Of a stretch of 64,000 bases of DNA, positions 42,309 through 55,852 are shown piece after piece. Source of the stretch: Dinochytrium kinnereticum (lineage: Eukaryota > Chytridiomycota > Chytridiomycetes > Chytridiales > Chytridiaceae); NCBI GenBank assembly GCA_027604005.1, contig JADGJT010000003.1:135498-199497 (forward strand), in the 5' to 3' direction. The notes under the pieces were generated by a model. The model was not told the origin of the DNA. It saw nothing but the letters and a program-made list of their open reading frames with translations, and made no database searches. The position numbers were made by a program, and so were the translations under genes. The first letter of the stretch is position 1; every line of letters begins with the position of its first letter.

Positions 42309-45300
42309 ATGGCCATGAACACATCTTCTCACTACATCTACCCGAGACCTCAATACCAACCCGCTCCAACCCGATCACGTTTTCCATCTGGTGTTCAAGT
42401 TCTTGGGTACTCGGTGAATGTTGAGAATGGGCAAGAGAAATGTTTCAACGAGAGTATGGTGGATCATGTAATGGTTCTACTTCTTCCTTTTTCTCTCTCT
42501 TCTGTTGGTGATGTTTTGCGGGGTCCTTTGACAGGAGAGCTGATGGTTGTTGTTTGATGCCTTTTCTTGTAGACTGCGACTATAGGAGGAAATACGGAGG
42601 TCAGTGTGGATGTGATGAGCGGTGATGGAGGTGATCATATTTTGGTAGGTTTTTGCAGAGCCTTTAGCTATAGCTTTTAGAAGGAGGGGGGTTCGGTTCT
42701 CTGTCTTCGCTCCAAATCCTCGTGAGCCTTTTTTCCTTCTTATAATCCACCCAGTCTTGGCCTATATCCCTGCCTTCTGTTTTTCCTATGTCAAGGGTTG
42801 AGAGCGGCTCACTTTACGCAAAGAACAGGATCAGCTGTTTGGATGCTGAAGGATAAGTTGAAATGGGGTTATCACACCTGAGAGGGTATGCTTAAGGAAG
42901 GAAGGGGGTTGGGATAGGGAAGAAAGGTTATGATGAAGAGGGGAATGGTGATGGCCTCGTCCCTCAGATGAGGCTTGTGGGCTGTTTGTGTGAAGGTCGG
43001 AAGCTGCCACTGGGACGTTTTTGTTTTGAATTGACTCAAACTCCGATGAGAAAATTCTTCATTTCATTTTTTCTTTGAGATTTTTTTTGTTTGTGACGCG
43101 TCGACAAGTTCCCTGTTCTGCGCAACAAACATTCGTCCATGCCCCACACCTCCTAAAGTTTGCGCCCTCTTCTTTTACGGTTGTTTGTTTGTGGGTGCTT
43201 CTTTTTATTTTTTTTGGAAGGACGGGCTGGTTGGGTCTTGTGGGGTCCGTTTTTTCTTGTTCTTTTTTTGTTTTGTTGAATTTGTTTGTTGCTGTTATTT
43301 GTTGTTTGCACTTCTTTGTGGGCCGAGAGGTTGTCTTAGCTGGGTTACAGCCAGTATAACAACCGATACTAACAGCACTTCTTTGTTTTCCTTCCCCTTC
43401 ATCTCTAATACGATCCCTTGCCCCATCCCTCCCTTTTCAACACGCTGCACTCCACAGCCGCCCAACCCGTCATCATTGTCATCAACGAATGTTATAGGTT
43501 GGCAGCAGAGCGAGTTTGAGTATCAAGGAAGTACACAGCCTTCATCGGTTCTCACCACAACCCGTCAATCCGTCGCCTCAACCCCAACATCCAACTCGGG
43601 AATGTCAAATGGATCATTGGCCGGAGGCTCCACGATGCTTCAGCAGCAGACTGATCAGGGCGTTTACGCCATGTATGCTTCATCTGCCGCCGAATCCTAC
43701 TTGTCAGACGACTTTCTTGGTTCAAGGCAACACCAGCTACAACAGCAAAGGCATCTAAACAATAACCTTCACTACCATCAACCTCTACCAGTCCATCAAG
43801 CTTCTCACCATCACTCCATTAATAACCCTCAGCATCACAGCGGGTATGGGACCGTGCCTTCTGCCTCCCCTCCCGCAATCTCCCAAGAAGAATCAACGAA
43901 CCATGTAGACCGTCGCCGCGGGACTGATCGCAACGCCAACCGCGATGAAGACCTTAGCCGTGAGGTCGAGATGCTTCGAACCGAGGTATCCGATCTTCGA
44001 TCTGCCAGAGAGTCCGATGCGATGGCCATCTCCATGAAGGACGCGGAGATCCGAGACCTCCGTGGAAGACTTGATGATGTTCGTGCAGTTTTGATTCAAC
44101 TTGACGCTGAGCAAGGTGGTGGGAAGCTGACTTCCGCTGTTTCCGCGACATGTGGAAGCAGCGTCATGAGTCCCGATTCATCATCCACCCCGGGAACGCA
44201 TCAGACAACACAGATTTCAATGGATGTCATTGCGTCCTGTCTTCAAATGCTTCAGGTGTCAGATTTGTCGGAATCGACGAACGCCAATCACCGTCATCCG
44301 TCTCCGCCGTTTTCGAAATTGATAATCGATGCGTCTATTCACGAATCTTCAAGCATGGACCAGCCCTCAGCGACCTCGAGTGAAACATTGACGTCTACTT
44401 CGCCGTCTCAGGAGGATTTGCCGATTCGAAGAAGGGGATCCATGATCTCTTCCAACTCTTCGGCCTCGTCAATCGCTACGGCTATTGTTGGTCCAAATGG
44501 CGGAACGCAGACGGGGCAGCAGCAGCAACAGGGATTCGCGGGAGTTAAGTCGATTTGGGGCCCTCCTTTGGATGCTTCAATTCAAACTGGTGTGGGTCTG
44601 TATGGACAAGATTTGTTGTCTCAGGTTTGTGGTTGGGGGCTCTTCTTATTCTTTTTTTTTTGAAAGACTTTTTTCTTTCTTTTGCTCATACGATCTCGAC
44701 TAATCCTTTTTTGTGGATTAGTCTCCCACCGAAAGTTACGCCCCGGAACCCGCAAACGTTACTGCTCCGGCCGCCGAGACCCTTCTGCCTTCCTCCTCGT
44801 CACTGAATCAGTTTAAGGGGCTTTGGATGTCAAATGATGGAACTGTTCACGGTCTTGTTCAGGATTACGAATGTGATGTAGGTTGATGCTTAGAATCGCT
44901 GTTTTCTTTGGAAAAAACTTGAGATAAGAAGGCTAAAATTGATGTTCTGGAAGGGCTCTGAGGTTTACGGAATGCAAGAGATGATAGGAGATACCTCGTA
45001 CCTTGACGCAATGTCTCCAAATAGGTTGCAGCATCTTGGTGGAATGGATCGACACGCTAACGCCAGCTTCCATGTAAGTTTATCACTTGGCACTAGCTTT
45101 AAAAAATACTAATTACCATACGGATACCATCAGTACCTTGTCGATAAGATCGTAAAGACTAACGACCAGCCAGCGTCCCTCCTCCTCCAGCAAAAGCTTA
45201 AGACGGGAAACCCAGAAGTCCGCACAACTCTTTTCGAAGCTATCCGAAGCCAAGCGCTTCCTCTGATCCGAAACAGGTTTGGCAACTTTCTGATGCAAAG

Positions 45301-46671
45301 GTGCCTTGAGCACGGAACCCCTTCTCAGGTTCGAGTTTTGGCTGGGGCGATGGTCGGACACATTTACGCGTTAAGCTGCGATCGATTTGGGTGTCATGTC
45401 GTTCAAAAGGTTTGTTTTTCTTGACCAATCCTGCCCTGGTATTGTAAATGCTCACATTCTTGCTTTGTAATTTTTGTTTGAATCAGGCTCTTGATGTATG
45501 CGAGGACGATGTCAAGCTTCAGATTATCTCCGAGCTACTTCGCGCCATCCCTGAGACAATCACTCATAGATTTGCTTGCCATGTTTGGCAGCGAGTCTTT
45601 GAAACACGATGGAGCGGTCCTAATCACCGACCAAGGGTCGCTCAGAGGGTTGATGCGGCGTTAAAAGGCCAATGGCATTTGGTTGCAAACGATGAGAATG
45701 GAAGTCTCGTTGTGCAGTGCATCTTTGAAAACTGCGAGGATGGTGACAAAAATGGGATTGTTAGGGAAGTTTTGGGTCACACCATTGATATTGCCAGAGG
45801 TGAGGTTTAGCTTGATTTGCTTGCTTTTTTTTCTTGCATTCTGGATGCTAAAATTGTCTATGTTACAAGGTCAATGGGGTAATTGGGTCATTCAGCACCT
45901 GCTTGAACATGGCTCTCCCTCCGACAAACAGCATATTTTGAAGGTAGTGGCCCGCCATGTCTACTCCATGTCAATCGACCAGTTCGCATCGAAGGTTGTG
46001 GAGAAAGGTCTCAAGACATGCCAGAGACGGGACCTTTATGACATTGTTGACATGGTTCTCTCGCCTTCTCTTAGGGAGTCAGGGTAAGCCTAATGAAACA
46101 CCATGTTGTACGCGATAATGAATTTAACCTTCTTTCCAGTCCCGGAATTCTTGACATGATGAATAACCAGTACGCAAACTACGTTGTCCAGCACATTCTC
46201 ACCCTGAGTGACCCCAACCAACGGGACGCATGCGCACGCTTGATTGCGCCTCACCTTCCGATTCTCCGCGGATCAAAGTACGGTCAGCGCGTGGCCGCAA
46301 TAGTTGAGAAGCACATTCGAACATCCCAACAGCGGTTCGGTTCAATTCTCTCCGTTACGGCCGCCCAGCATGCTGCAACAGTTAATAGCAGTGCTGTTAC
46401 AGCCACAATGCCGGTGCCGTCGAACAACTCATCAAGCAACAACCTTGGGATTTATGCGAGCAGCCATGCTGCGTCCGCTTCGTCGTCGACGACGTCGATT
46501 CATTCTTTGGCGGCTGCGACTCTTGCTCAGCAGCATATTTTGATGGCGACCGCAAATGCTCCTCTGTATCACGGTATGTCGGTTCCCATGCCGACGAATA
46601 CTTGGGCTCATCATCTGGCTCAGATGCCTGCGCAGATGTTTGCAGCTGGGGGCTCACCTCATTCTGGCTAA
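42309..46671 (+). CDS. PUF (Pumilio) family RNA-binding protein
   Basis: Nine exons: 42309-42467, 42573-42644, 43506-44624, 44722-44877, 44954-45073, 45134-45409, 45487-45799, 45870-46083, 46140-46671; 986 residues. The N-terminal half is disordered (Gln/His/Ser-rich) with a short coiled coil near the RTEVSDLRSARESD segment. The PUF domain covers the C-terminal ~500 residues. Repeat helices include NRFGNFLMQRCLEHG, DRFGCHVVQKALDVC, FACHVWQRVFE, NENGSLVVQCIFEN-like, GNWVIQHLLEHG, DQFASKVVEKGL and NQYANYVVQHILTL. The segment KTNDQPASLLLQQKL is typical of an ascomycete PUF subgroup. It would bind mRNA 3' untranslated regions and repress or localise them. The first two exons are separated by an 861-nt intron and are less sure. 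Confidence 0.85.
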
Positions 46672-47958
46672 CCGTTTAAAGGTTATGGTTGCTGCCTCTG
46701 TTACCTTAAGCTCAGACTTCCAATCTTCTTTGTGTTGTTTTTCTGATTTACTTCTTTGCTTGGCTATTCCGTCAATCTATGTTATGTTTCCCATAATCTC
46801 CTCCTTGGTGACCGCAACAAAAAATAGGCTTGAGTGACAGCCTCCTACGGGTGTTATATAGGCGAACCAAATGTGTGAAGACGTGGATAGTGTCTAGTTT
46901 TCTTATTTTATTTTTTTTGCTTGGCCTTCCAGCCTTTTTTTTATGTCTCTATTGCAACTTAGGCACTTAATCGTGTTTTAAGTCCAGTCTATTTAATTTC
47001 CTTTTTTCTATCCTCCCTTTCCTTTCTCCACGAATGTAGTCATAGAGATGTAGCGTTGACTCTGGACATCTTACATCATCCCTCCCTTTTACTTTCCTAA
47101 CTTGCCGTTGGAACCACGCCTATTTAATTATTTCGATAGAGCATTCTGTAGATGATTAGACCACGCCCCTTTTCCCTTCCCCTTTTTAACGGACCTTTGC
47201 TTGCGTGCCGTTCCTTCTCCTGCCATCTCATTGTGTAAAGACTCTTTCCTCGTTTCTCTCTTTAATGTTGTTGTCTCAAACCTTTTATTTATTTTCTTGC
47301 TTAAATATCTACTTTAAAAACATCACGCTTCTTATTTTCCTTTTCTTCATTCTTGAGTTTTAATACATAAGATGTTTATGAACAAGTGCTTAATTCCTTG
47401 AGAATAGATCGGAGACCATATATTGAATAAAGGTATAAAAACAAGGGAGACCATTCGACTTAACTGTCCATTCAAAAGTAGCTATGGTGAATCTCTATCC
47501 CCAGAATATAAATGAAGTCACGGGGATCGTAATGTCAGCCATTTAAATAAGCAAAAAACGAGGTGGTAATATATAGAAACCAGCTGATTCCCTTCCATGT
47601 ATTTTAAGAATCAGAAAGCAGATACTTAATCTGAATGAGTCCATCGAGGTAGTTCGCCACCTAATGCCATACTGATTATGCGCTTGCTATAAAATGTTAT
47701 TTCTTCCAACAGCCAGCCCGAATCGGATGGCTGTCCATTTCAAGGGATTTCCAGTCTTTGAACAATACCCACAAGTGATACAATCCAAAAATTCGCTGCT
47801 CACAGCCGCACAAGAGGAGCAGAGAGAGTTCCATCCAAGAACTCAAGCATTAAGCACAGGTTGCCTTTGACTTCAGGATCGAAGGAGAAACCTCAAATAC
47901 TTTTCTCTTCTGAAATCGCTCGTTCTCGCATCTTGATCCGGAGGAGAACTTGACGACA
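46672..47958. other. Intergenic, T-rich
   Basis: About 1.3 kb with long T/CT-rich stretches, then AT-rich sequence, holding the PUF 3' end and the promoter of the CDC50 gene. I saw no RNA gene and no open frame with recognisable content. Confidence 0.6.
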
Positions 47959-49391
47959 ATGTCTGCACGGCCAGAGAAGCTCAAGTCGAAGCGGCCAGCC
48001 AGTCAGTATTTATTCACATCACCTATCGTTTCATCTTACTTCTTCTACATGAGCGGGGTTCAACGCTTGCTTTTCTTCGTGGATCGCAAAGGATATATAT
48101 ATGTTATTGACCTTTCTATACAGATACTGCTTTCAAGCAACAGAGGCTCAAGGCTTGGCAGCCGATCCTTACTCCAAAGACTGTCCTCCCAGCATTCTTT
48201 GCAGTTGGCGCGGTCTTCATGCCGTTGGGAGTTGGCTTGTACTATGCCTCAGACAAGGTTTGTTTATTGAAAGCTCCTTGGCTCTTTATTGTTGTTCCTA
48301 TTGTGACGCTTCCAGTTTGATACCTTATACTTACCGCCACCTAGGTCAACCAAATTATTTTTGACTACACTGGCTGTCCCGACCGTGGTTCTCCTCCTTT
48401 CCCTATCACACAATGGAGTTATGAACCATCCACAAAGATTTGCTCCATGACCCTAGATCTCCAGAGCGACTTTAACGGGCCCGTGTTTATGTACTATCGC
48501 CTGACCAACTTCTATCAAAACCACCGTCGATATGTGAAGAGTTTCGACTCAAAGCAATTGTCAAACAACCCTGCCACAAGCACTACGTCTTGTCTTCAAC
48601 TCTCTAAGGCAAAGGACCATGCTCAGTACTACAACTGGACCACGACGGTGTCAGATTCTGCCTTCATCTACCCTTGCGGACTGATTGCAAATTCGTACTT
48701 CAGCGGTACGTTTTTATTTTTCCCGGGAATTCTTATGCTGACTACTTACGTTTATAAGATGAAATCTCCGACTTGACGTCAGCTTCAGCCGGAACATTCA
48801 CTTTCGAGGATTCTCAAATTGCATGGCCCGCTGATGCTGAGAAGTTTAAGAGGGCCAGCATTGCGGACGATGCTGACTTGAACACAAAGGTCTACCCGCC
48901 CCCCCAGTGGGTTAAGGCTTTCCCCGGTCGTGACTACTCCAAAGGATATACCAAGGAAAACTTCCCTGATGTGTCTCAGATGAAGAGGTTCCAGGTCTGG
49001 ATGCGACCGGCAGGATTGCCCAACTTTAGGAAGATTTGGGGCAGGACTGACAAGAGCATCCCGAAAGGGACCTACAACATTAACATCAAGAATAGTAAGT
49101 TATTTGCGTCATGTCTTTCCCCATTCAGATGTTAATATTTCTTTTAAAGACTTTGACGTTGCCTCCTACGGTGGAACGAAGTCGATAGTTATCTCAACAG
49201 TTTCGATCTTGGGCGGAAAGAATCCCTTCCTTGGTGTCGCGTACATTGTCGTTGGTGTTCTTTGCTGGATTCTTGGCATCGTTTTCCTTCTGCGACACAT
49301 GATCAAGCCCCGCAAGCCTGGAGACTACACCTACCTGTCCTGGAACCAGCCCCAGAGGGAGGCTCCTGGACAGGCCGCTGGTGGCCGATAA
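47959..49391 (+). CDS. CDC50/LEM3 family, P4-ATPase flippase beta subunit
   Basis: Five exons (47959-48001, 48124-48257, 48345-48705, 48759-49094, 49150-49391) give 371 residues. The N-terminal signature, restored by splicing exon 1 to 2, is [23 protein letters not shown], followed by membrane helix 1 ([18 protein letters not shown]). The ectodomain shows [20 protein letters not shown], paired Cys ([20 protein letters not shown]) and the conserved [16 protein letters not shown]. Membrane helix 2 is [18 protein letters not shown]. The protein binds a P4-ATPase, takes it out of the ER and supports lipid flipping. Two to three N-glycosylation sequons (such as NWT) are visible. All features are canonical. 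Confidence 0.95.
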
Positions 49392-50020
49392 GCATTTGGA
49401 GCCTATTCCATAAGTTATTGAGGATTCTATGCCGAATTCTTGTGGACATGTATCGGCTTCCCTCATGTGATCATCCTTTTCTTCACTTCTGCTTTACTCG
49501 ATGAGTTTTGTGTTTCCTGTTCTTTTCTTCACCTTTTCCCTTCATTTGGTATGATGTATCTCTGTTTCCTTCAAGCATTGGCAACGTTTGTTTTCTCTTT
49601 CTTTCTTAGACAACCAAAACATGATTCTTCACTTGAAACCATACAGCGTATTCTTTTAATGCTTTTCTGTTGTGTCATTGTTCAATATGATCTTGAAGTC
49701 CCGAAAGTTTTGGTTTTACGGCAGGGGGAGCATCCAGTGAGGTCAAAGGAGGTCAATTTCTGTGAGCACGCTGATAGCCTTGCAATATACACTACTGGCA
49801 TTACGCGTGCAATATAGCTACGGGATCCAGCATGTGCTCTCCTCTAAAGACGCTGGTTCCTCCGAGGGCCTCGTCGCCTCATCACGCACGCGTGCCTTGG
49901 ATGCGTGACATGACACACCCTGTGCAAGCGCTCACAATGACGTTCACGGCCACATAAAAAAAATTGTTCGGCCGTGTAGTAAAACATTTTTCGTTTTTCT
50001 GAATCTCAACAAAACATAAG
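49392..50020. other. Intergenic between CDC50 and adenylate kinase
   Basis: T-rich 3' sequence of the CDC50 gene, then a more GC-rich stretch near 49840-49930 containing CACGCACGCGTG-like sequence that is probably part of the adenylate kinase promoter. No gene is supported. Confidence 0.5.
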
Positions 50021-51092
<1,072 letters not shown>

Positions 51093-51570
51093 ATGGTTTT
51101 TGAGCCGTCTTTTAGGGGGCAAGGGTTGATCTGAAGACTTGATTCATTGGAGGGCTCGTTTTTTCTTTTCTTTTCTTTTGTGCTCTTATTTTTTTTTTTT
51201 TTTTTTTGTTGTATGCTCTCCCCCAGCTGCACTTGTGACGTGCAAAAGTATGCCGGCGGGGTGTTTGTCGGGACATTGAGTTTTTCTGGTTCCATTATTG
51301 TTGTTTTTGTTATTCCTGCTTTTTTATGTTCAATACACCTTCTCCTTCCTCCCTGTCTTCATATTTGGTATTTCTCCCGCCACTAGAATTATTTCGATTT
51401 TACCAAATGGGCTCTATTCTTCTCTACCCTCCCTTGATATATTCACCAAAATCCCTAATACCAAGAAACCGGAGATACATCATGATCATTTTTATTTTTT
51501 GTCGATTCAAACTTATTTGCACCAAATCACTAACCCTCAGCATCGAAAAGCATGTCTTTCCTGATTACAT
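51093..51570. other. Convergent intergenic region with poly-T tract
   Basis: It contains a run of about 19 T at 51189-51207 preceded by TTTTC repeats, typical of fungal 3' ends. No gene is supported. Confidence 0.6.
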
Positions 51571-52917
51571 TTATCCCACCAAGTCAATAGGTGATTGACT
51601 TACTCTTGACTCCAAATCCTCCACTACCTTCACAAGCCTTTCGACAACGCCTTCTAAAGTCTTCCTGGCTTTCCTCTCACTCTCAAGAGCCCTCACTATT
51701 TTTTCATGGTCAAACGTCAGCTGTCCCAAATCCTCCTGCAGGGATGTCAAAGCGGTTTGCAGCGATTCCACGGTGGCGGGAACCAAGAAAGCCTTATCAG
51801 TTGAAGCATTCATTCCAACCACTACCGTAGATGCAGATTGGGCGTGGTGAACTGGGGACCCGGAAAGTGAGCTTGATGAGATCGTCCCTTCATGCGCTCG
51901 AAGCTGGTGCACGTGGCTGCTAATTTCCTTAAACGCGTTCATAAGAGAAGTTCCGACAGATCCGGCTCGAATGTGTCCAGCTGTGGTTGTGGAGATGGTC
52001 GAGTCTGGTTGGGAAATTCCTCCAGAGTGGGTCGAGGCGATGCTGCCATGCCTCCAGAGGTTGAATGACTTTCTGCCTCCTTGCTGACGTGTTCCTGGAC
52101 CGATAGACACGTCCGTCTTCGGAACTGCGTGGCTGCTATGGACTGAAGTGTTTTCAAAGGAAGAAGACCGTCCTGCAGCATCCAGATCTTGAGCCGACCC
52201 CAAGTTCTCGGCGCTCGCGCTTGTACTGCGGTTGAAGGAAGCCTCAAGGTCTACGCCATCGGTTGTCAGTTGTACGGATGTAGCATCGCTTGGCCTTTTG
52301 TAAGTTTGGGATTCAGTCGTTGGACTCATGGTCGCAGTGGATGCGAACAATGGCTGTTCCGTCGCAGCAGCGGATGGAGACGTTGCAGACAGGCTTGGAT
52401 TGGATGAAGACACACTCTTGGTTCGAACCTTTGTGGGAGAGGTGACAGAACCTCCAACACTCAATGGCACAGTATGCTTTCTTTTGGCTGGAGGTGGGGG
52501 TGGGGCCATAACCTTTCGCTCCGGCGTGTTCTGAAACCTTTCGCGGAGGGAACCAACCGACGTGCTGGAAGGAATGGCGTTCAGTCTCTCGGAGGAAGTC
52601 TCTGCTGCTTTCGATTCACAGTTCCCATCATTATTCAGGCCTGGTGCAACTGGAGCGATGTTGAGGCTCTCCACTGATCCGGATAGATTCCGGTTACCGC
52701 GTTTTGGCTTTTTGTCCAGCTGGGGAAGAGGAGGCGGCTGCGATTGCTGGGATGAAGCTTGAGAAAGCTGCTGCTTGAGAGCGGCGACGGATCCTGGGTG
52801 GTCTGCCGCTGCGGTGTTGGCGATGTTGCTCACGTATGCGTTGATACAGGGGGTGGCGTCTCGCATTTTCCCTCGTGAATCAGATGCAATCGATCCAAAA
52901 GGGGCAGCGACAGGCAA
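51571..52917 (-). CDS. Unrecognised Ser-rich protein with C-terminal coiled coil
   Basis: A single open frame of 448 codons. Residues ~15-55 form a short structured-looking start (ATPCINAYVSNIANTA, then SVAALKQQLSQAS). The middle ~300 residues are Ser/Thr/Pro-rich and probably disordered, with polyproline stretches (PPPPPAKRK) that could bind SH3 or profilin. The last ~70 residues (VESLQTALTSLQEDLGQL, IVRALESERKARKTLEGV, VERLVKVVEDLESR) form a strong coiled coil. No signal peptide or membrane segment. It shares a 566-bp divergent region with PEX13. I do not recognise a family. A possible splice donor near the very end could alter the last few residues. Confidence 0.65.
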   Translation of the reverse strand: MPVAAPFGSIASDSRGKMRDATPCINAYVSNIANTAAADHPGSVAALKQQLSQASSQQSQPPPLPQLDKKPKRGNRNLSGSVESLNIAPVAPGLNNDGNCESKAAETSSERLNAIPSSTSVGSLRERFQNTPERKVMAPPPPPAKRKHTVPLSVGGSVTSPTKVRTKSVSSSNPSLSATSPSAAATEQPLFASTATMSPTTESQTYKRPSDATSVQLTTDGVDLEASFNRSTSASAENLGSAQDLDAAGRSSSFENTSVHSSHAVPKTDVSIGPGTRQQGGRKSFNLWRHGSIASTHSGGISQPDSTISTTTAGHIRAGSVGTSLMNAFKEISSHVHQLRAHEGTISSSSLSGSPVHHAQSASTVVVGMNASTDKAFLVPATVESLQTALTSLQEDLGQLTFDHEKIVRALESERKARKTLEGVVERLVKVVEDLESRVSQSPIDLVG

Positions 52918-53483
52918 CGGGATAGTTCTTTAATGCTTTACACGCAACTTAGAATAGCTTAATAGCTTAAAGAATAAATTCCTTCTATACTTTCCATAAC
53001 CCGTAAATAGGTATAGTTAGATGATGACTTTTTTTCTCGCGACAATGTGTCCGCTGTTCAGCCAATCAGCCATCATGGAGTCCTTTTCAAGTGAGGCCTT
53101 TTTAAGTTAGCACGATTCAATACAAAAACGTCGCGCTTTGCAAGGATGCATTTACCCTCGCTGTTCTACTGTAACAAATGTGACATGCCAGCAAAGGATT
53201 GATCCTCGCGAAAAGTCCCAAGCTTTGATTAAGCAGATATGAACTAAATAAAGTAGTTAATCACACCAACTTGGTCCTCTGCTTCGTTTCTATTGAGACG
53301 CGATGAATCGCGAGGTCTTTTCACTCGCCTTCAGCCATCATGAAAGGTGCCGAAGTCACATTCTCAATCAATTTTTCATCAAAAAGGCCGAAGATCCTTC
53401 CAGCTCATTCGCCATCCCTTTCCGTCAGGACGGAAACCTGGAGCTGCCCATCCATCCATACGAACATCGCCTAACCATTACAA
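52918..53483. promoter_or_regulatory. Divergent promoter region, coiled-coil gene / PEX13
   Basis: The 566-bp spacer between two divergent starts. GCCAATCAGC (NF-Y/HAP consensus) is at 53061-53070, identical to the one before the EBP gene. A CATCCATCCAT tract lies just before the PEX13 ATG. Other elements were not recognised. Confidence 0.45.
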
Positions 53484-55059
53484 ATGCCGTCCCCACCAAA
53501 GCCCTGGGAACGGGCTGGAGCCGGCGCAGAAACTTCAGTCCCTTCAGCAGCAGGCACCCCCTCATCATCCCTCCCAACCTCGTCCTCCATCAATACACCC
53601 TCATCCGCAGCTGGTTTATCAGCCTCATCTCTTTCTGATGTGCCCACGATACCAAATCGACCAACTTCTATGACTGCTTTGTCAAGACCTGGGGGTGAGC
53701 GGCGTCCTTTCCATACCCTTGGCATTTTGATAGCTGCATTCAAATCTTTAGTCTAACGTGTGTTTTTAGCCTATGGCACCTCAACACTTGGAAATTCAGC
53801 ATATGGAACTTCTGGGTATGGAGCTTCAGCTTTTGGATCATCATATAACTCGGGATATGGAAGTACCTACGGTTGGTTTCTAAACTTTTCCGCAAGTTCG
53901 TCATGCTTTTAAGCTAACCCAGGAAGTAGGCACCGGTTACAACCGCATGGGAGCTGGCTACGGAGGTTACGGAGGCTACGGGTCGAGCTCTTATGGAGGA
54001 TACGGCGGTGGTTATGGGGGTGGCGGATACGGATCTACTTACAACCGCTATGGTAGCGGAGGTTATGGTGGTTATGGAGGGGGCTATGGCGGATATGGAG
54101 GAGGCCTCAATCGGCCTTATGGCGCAGGAGGGCTAGGTCCCGGTGGGCCTGCAGGCCCTAACGGAGAGCTTCCCTTAACAGCAAGGGTGGAGCAATCAAC
54201 CGCAAACGCATTTCAGATGATAGACCAGATCGTACAGGCCTTCGGTGGTTTTGCTCAAATGCTAGAGTCTACCTTTTTTGCGACTCACTCGTCATTTATG
54301 GCGATGGTGGGTGTTGCAGAGCAATTTGGTCATCTTAGATCTTATCTAGGCAGAGCACTATCTGTCGTCTCATTACTTCACACGCTGCGGAGGTGGCTCT
54401 ACAGGCTTTTGGGAAGGACTCCTCCGGGGCCACCTGCCTCCGGTCCTTCCTCGCTATCCGCGGAATCTTTTGAGGAATTTAAAGCGGAGGATGGGAAGAG
54501 CAGACGGCCCATGTGGCTTTTCGCAGCGCTGCTGATTGGACTGCCGTGGCTTATGTCGAAGCTCGTAAAACGGCTTCAGCGAATGTCGCTTGAGGAGGCA
54601 GGGAAGGTTCTTACTGCGGGGGGGGCCAGCGCTAATGCAGATGGGACTGCTTTACCCCTTAACGCGTCACAGATCAAAGATCTGGAGTTTTGTCGCGCTC
54701 TCTACGACTTTAAGGGAGAGAACCCAGCTGAGTTGACATTTAGCTGCGGTGATATTATTGCTGTTCTTTCAAAGGAGGATCCGTCAACGAAGCAGCCATC
54801 TGCGTGGTGGAGGGGTAGATTACGGTCTGGTCCCATTGGATACTTTCCCTCCAATTACGTGGAGGTGATCGAGAAAAAGGGGCAGAACGTTCCAGCCCCT
54901 GCCGCGCAAAGTAATATGGGCTACGCACAGCACCAGCAGCAGCAGCAACAACCATACCTCCCCAATCCCACCACCAACTTCGGGACCAGCAGCAGCGTCG
55001 ACCCTGGCGGGTTCTCACCAGATGATTTCAGCCTTCAGAATGCGTTTGGCGGCAGATAA
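53484..55059 (+). CDS. PEX13: Peroxin-13 (peroxisomal import docking protein)
   Basis: Three exons (53484-53694, 53770-53871, 53930-55059) give 480 residues. It has the full fungal PEX13 layout. The N-terminus is MPSPPKPWERAG. A long Tyr/Gly-rich region (~75-160, YGGYGG repeats) follows. The peroxin-13 domain contains ARVEQSTANAFQMIDQIVQAFGGFAQMLESTFFATHSSFMAM-type helices, then the hydrophobic segment MWLFAALLIGLPWLM. An SH3 domain (~350-415) shows CRALYDFKGENPAELTF, WWRGRL and GYFPSNYVEVI. It sits in the peroxisomal membrane and docks PEX5/PEX14; the YG-rich region is known in other species to form a selective phase. The acceptor at 53929 was chosen because it keeps the YG frame. Confidence 0.95.
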
Positions 55060-55852
55060 TAAAGATGAGACGTTGAGTGCAGAGGTGTTGATGCGCGCCT
55101 CCTTGGAGACAGCCCCAAGGCGTCATGATGCCGTGCCGTGTGCGGTTGAGGCGTGTGCTACCATGCTCTTCCAATGGCATCAAACCTTCTTTTTTTGTCT
55201 TGCGTGCGAATTTGTGGAATTTCTGATCGCTTGAGGCAACCGACCAGACAGGCAACAGCGACGACAACGACGGCCCATCCACCCGCACCTCACCCTCGTC
55301 CTCACCCTCACCACACCCGCCCTGCGCCCGTCTCCGTCCTGCGCATCGCCGGTATCTGAGGTAGGCATTGGATACCCCGTCGCTCTTTTACTGGGTCTGG
55401 GCTGTGTTTGGATGCTGCCGTCTATTCCTGGGATAACGCCGTAGCAGTTGATGGGCTCACTGTCAGAACCATATCTTTGGGCCACCACCCGTGCATCATG
55501 ACTTAAAGGTTATGTTCTTGATGACGGGCGATGGTTCAGTGGCTGTCGTTGGGGAGAAACAAAGTTCAACATCTTTATTGCATTCGGACTTGACGGGTGG
55601 ATATTGCGTTCAGAGGCCTAGTGTTGATCACCCCTTGCCGTTTAGCGAAGTGTACAAGGAAGGGATGTTGTACCTTTAAGATTGATCATTACGGTTGCCC
55701 ATCTGTAATATTGCAGACTGGGCAGCAGAGTGTATCACTTCCGTAATCTAGTTCAAACGACTAGTGTTCTTTTTACTCCTTCTCATACATGATTCTGCCT
55801 CTGACTCTCAGTTTCAGTTTGATCCAGTAGTCATACCTTTCAGTCTCGCACC
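55060..55852. other. Intergenic
   Basis: PEX13 3' end and promoter of the next gene. A CA/CCACC-rich stretch lies at about 55265-55325. Short frames only; none is recognisable. Confidence 0.55.

Noticed and set aside
51189..51207. Long poly-T as a retroelement tail
   Set aside because: No element body or target-site duplication; similar T-rich tracts occur at many 3' ends here.
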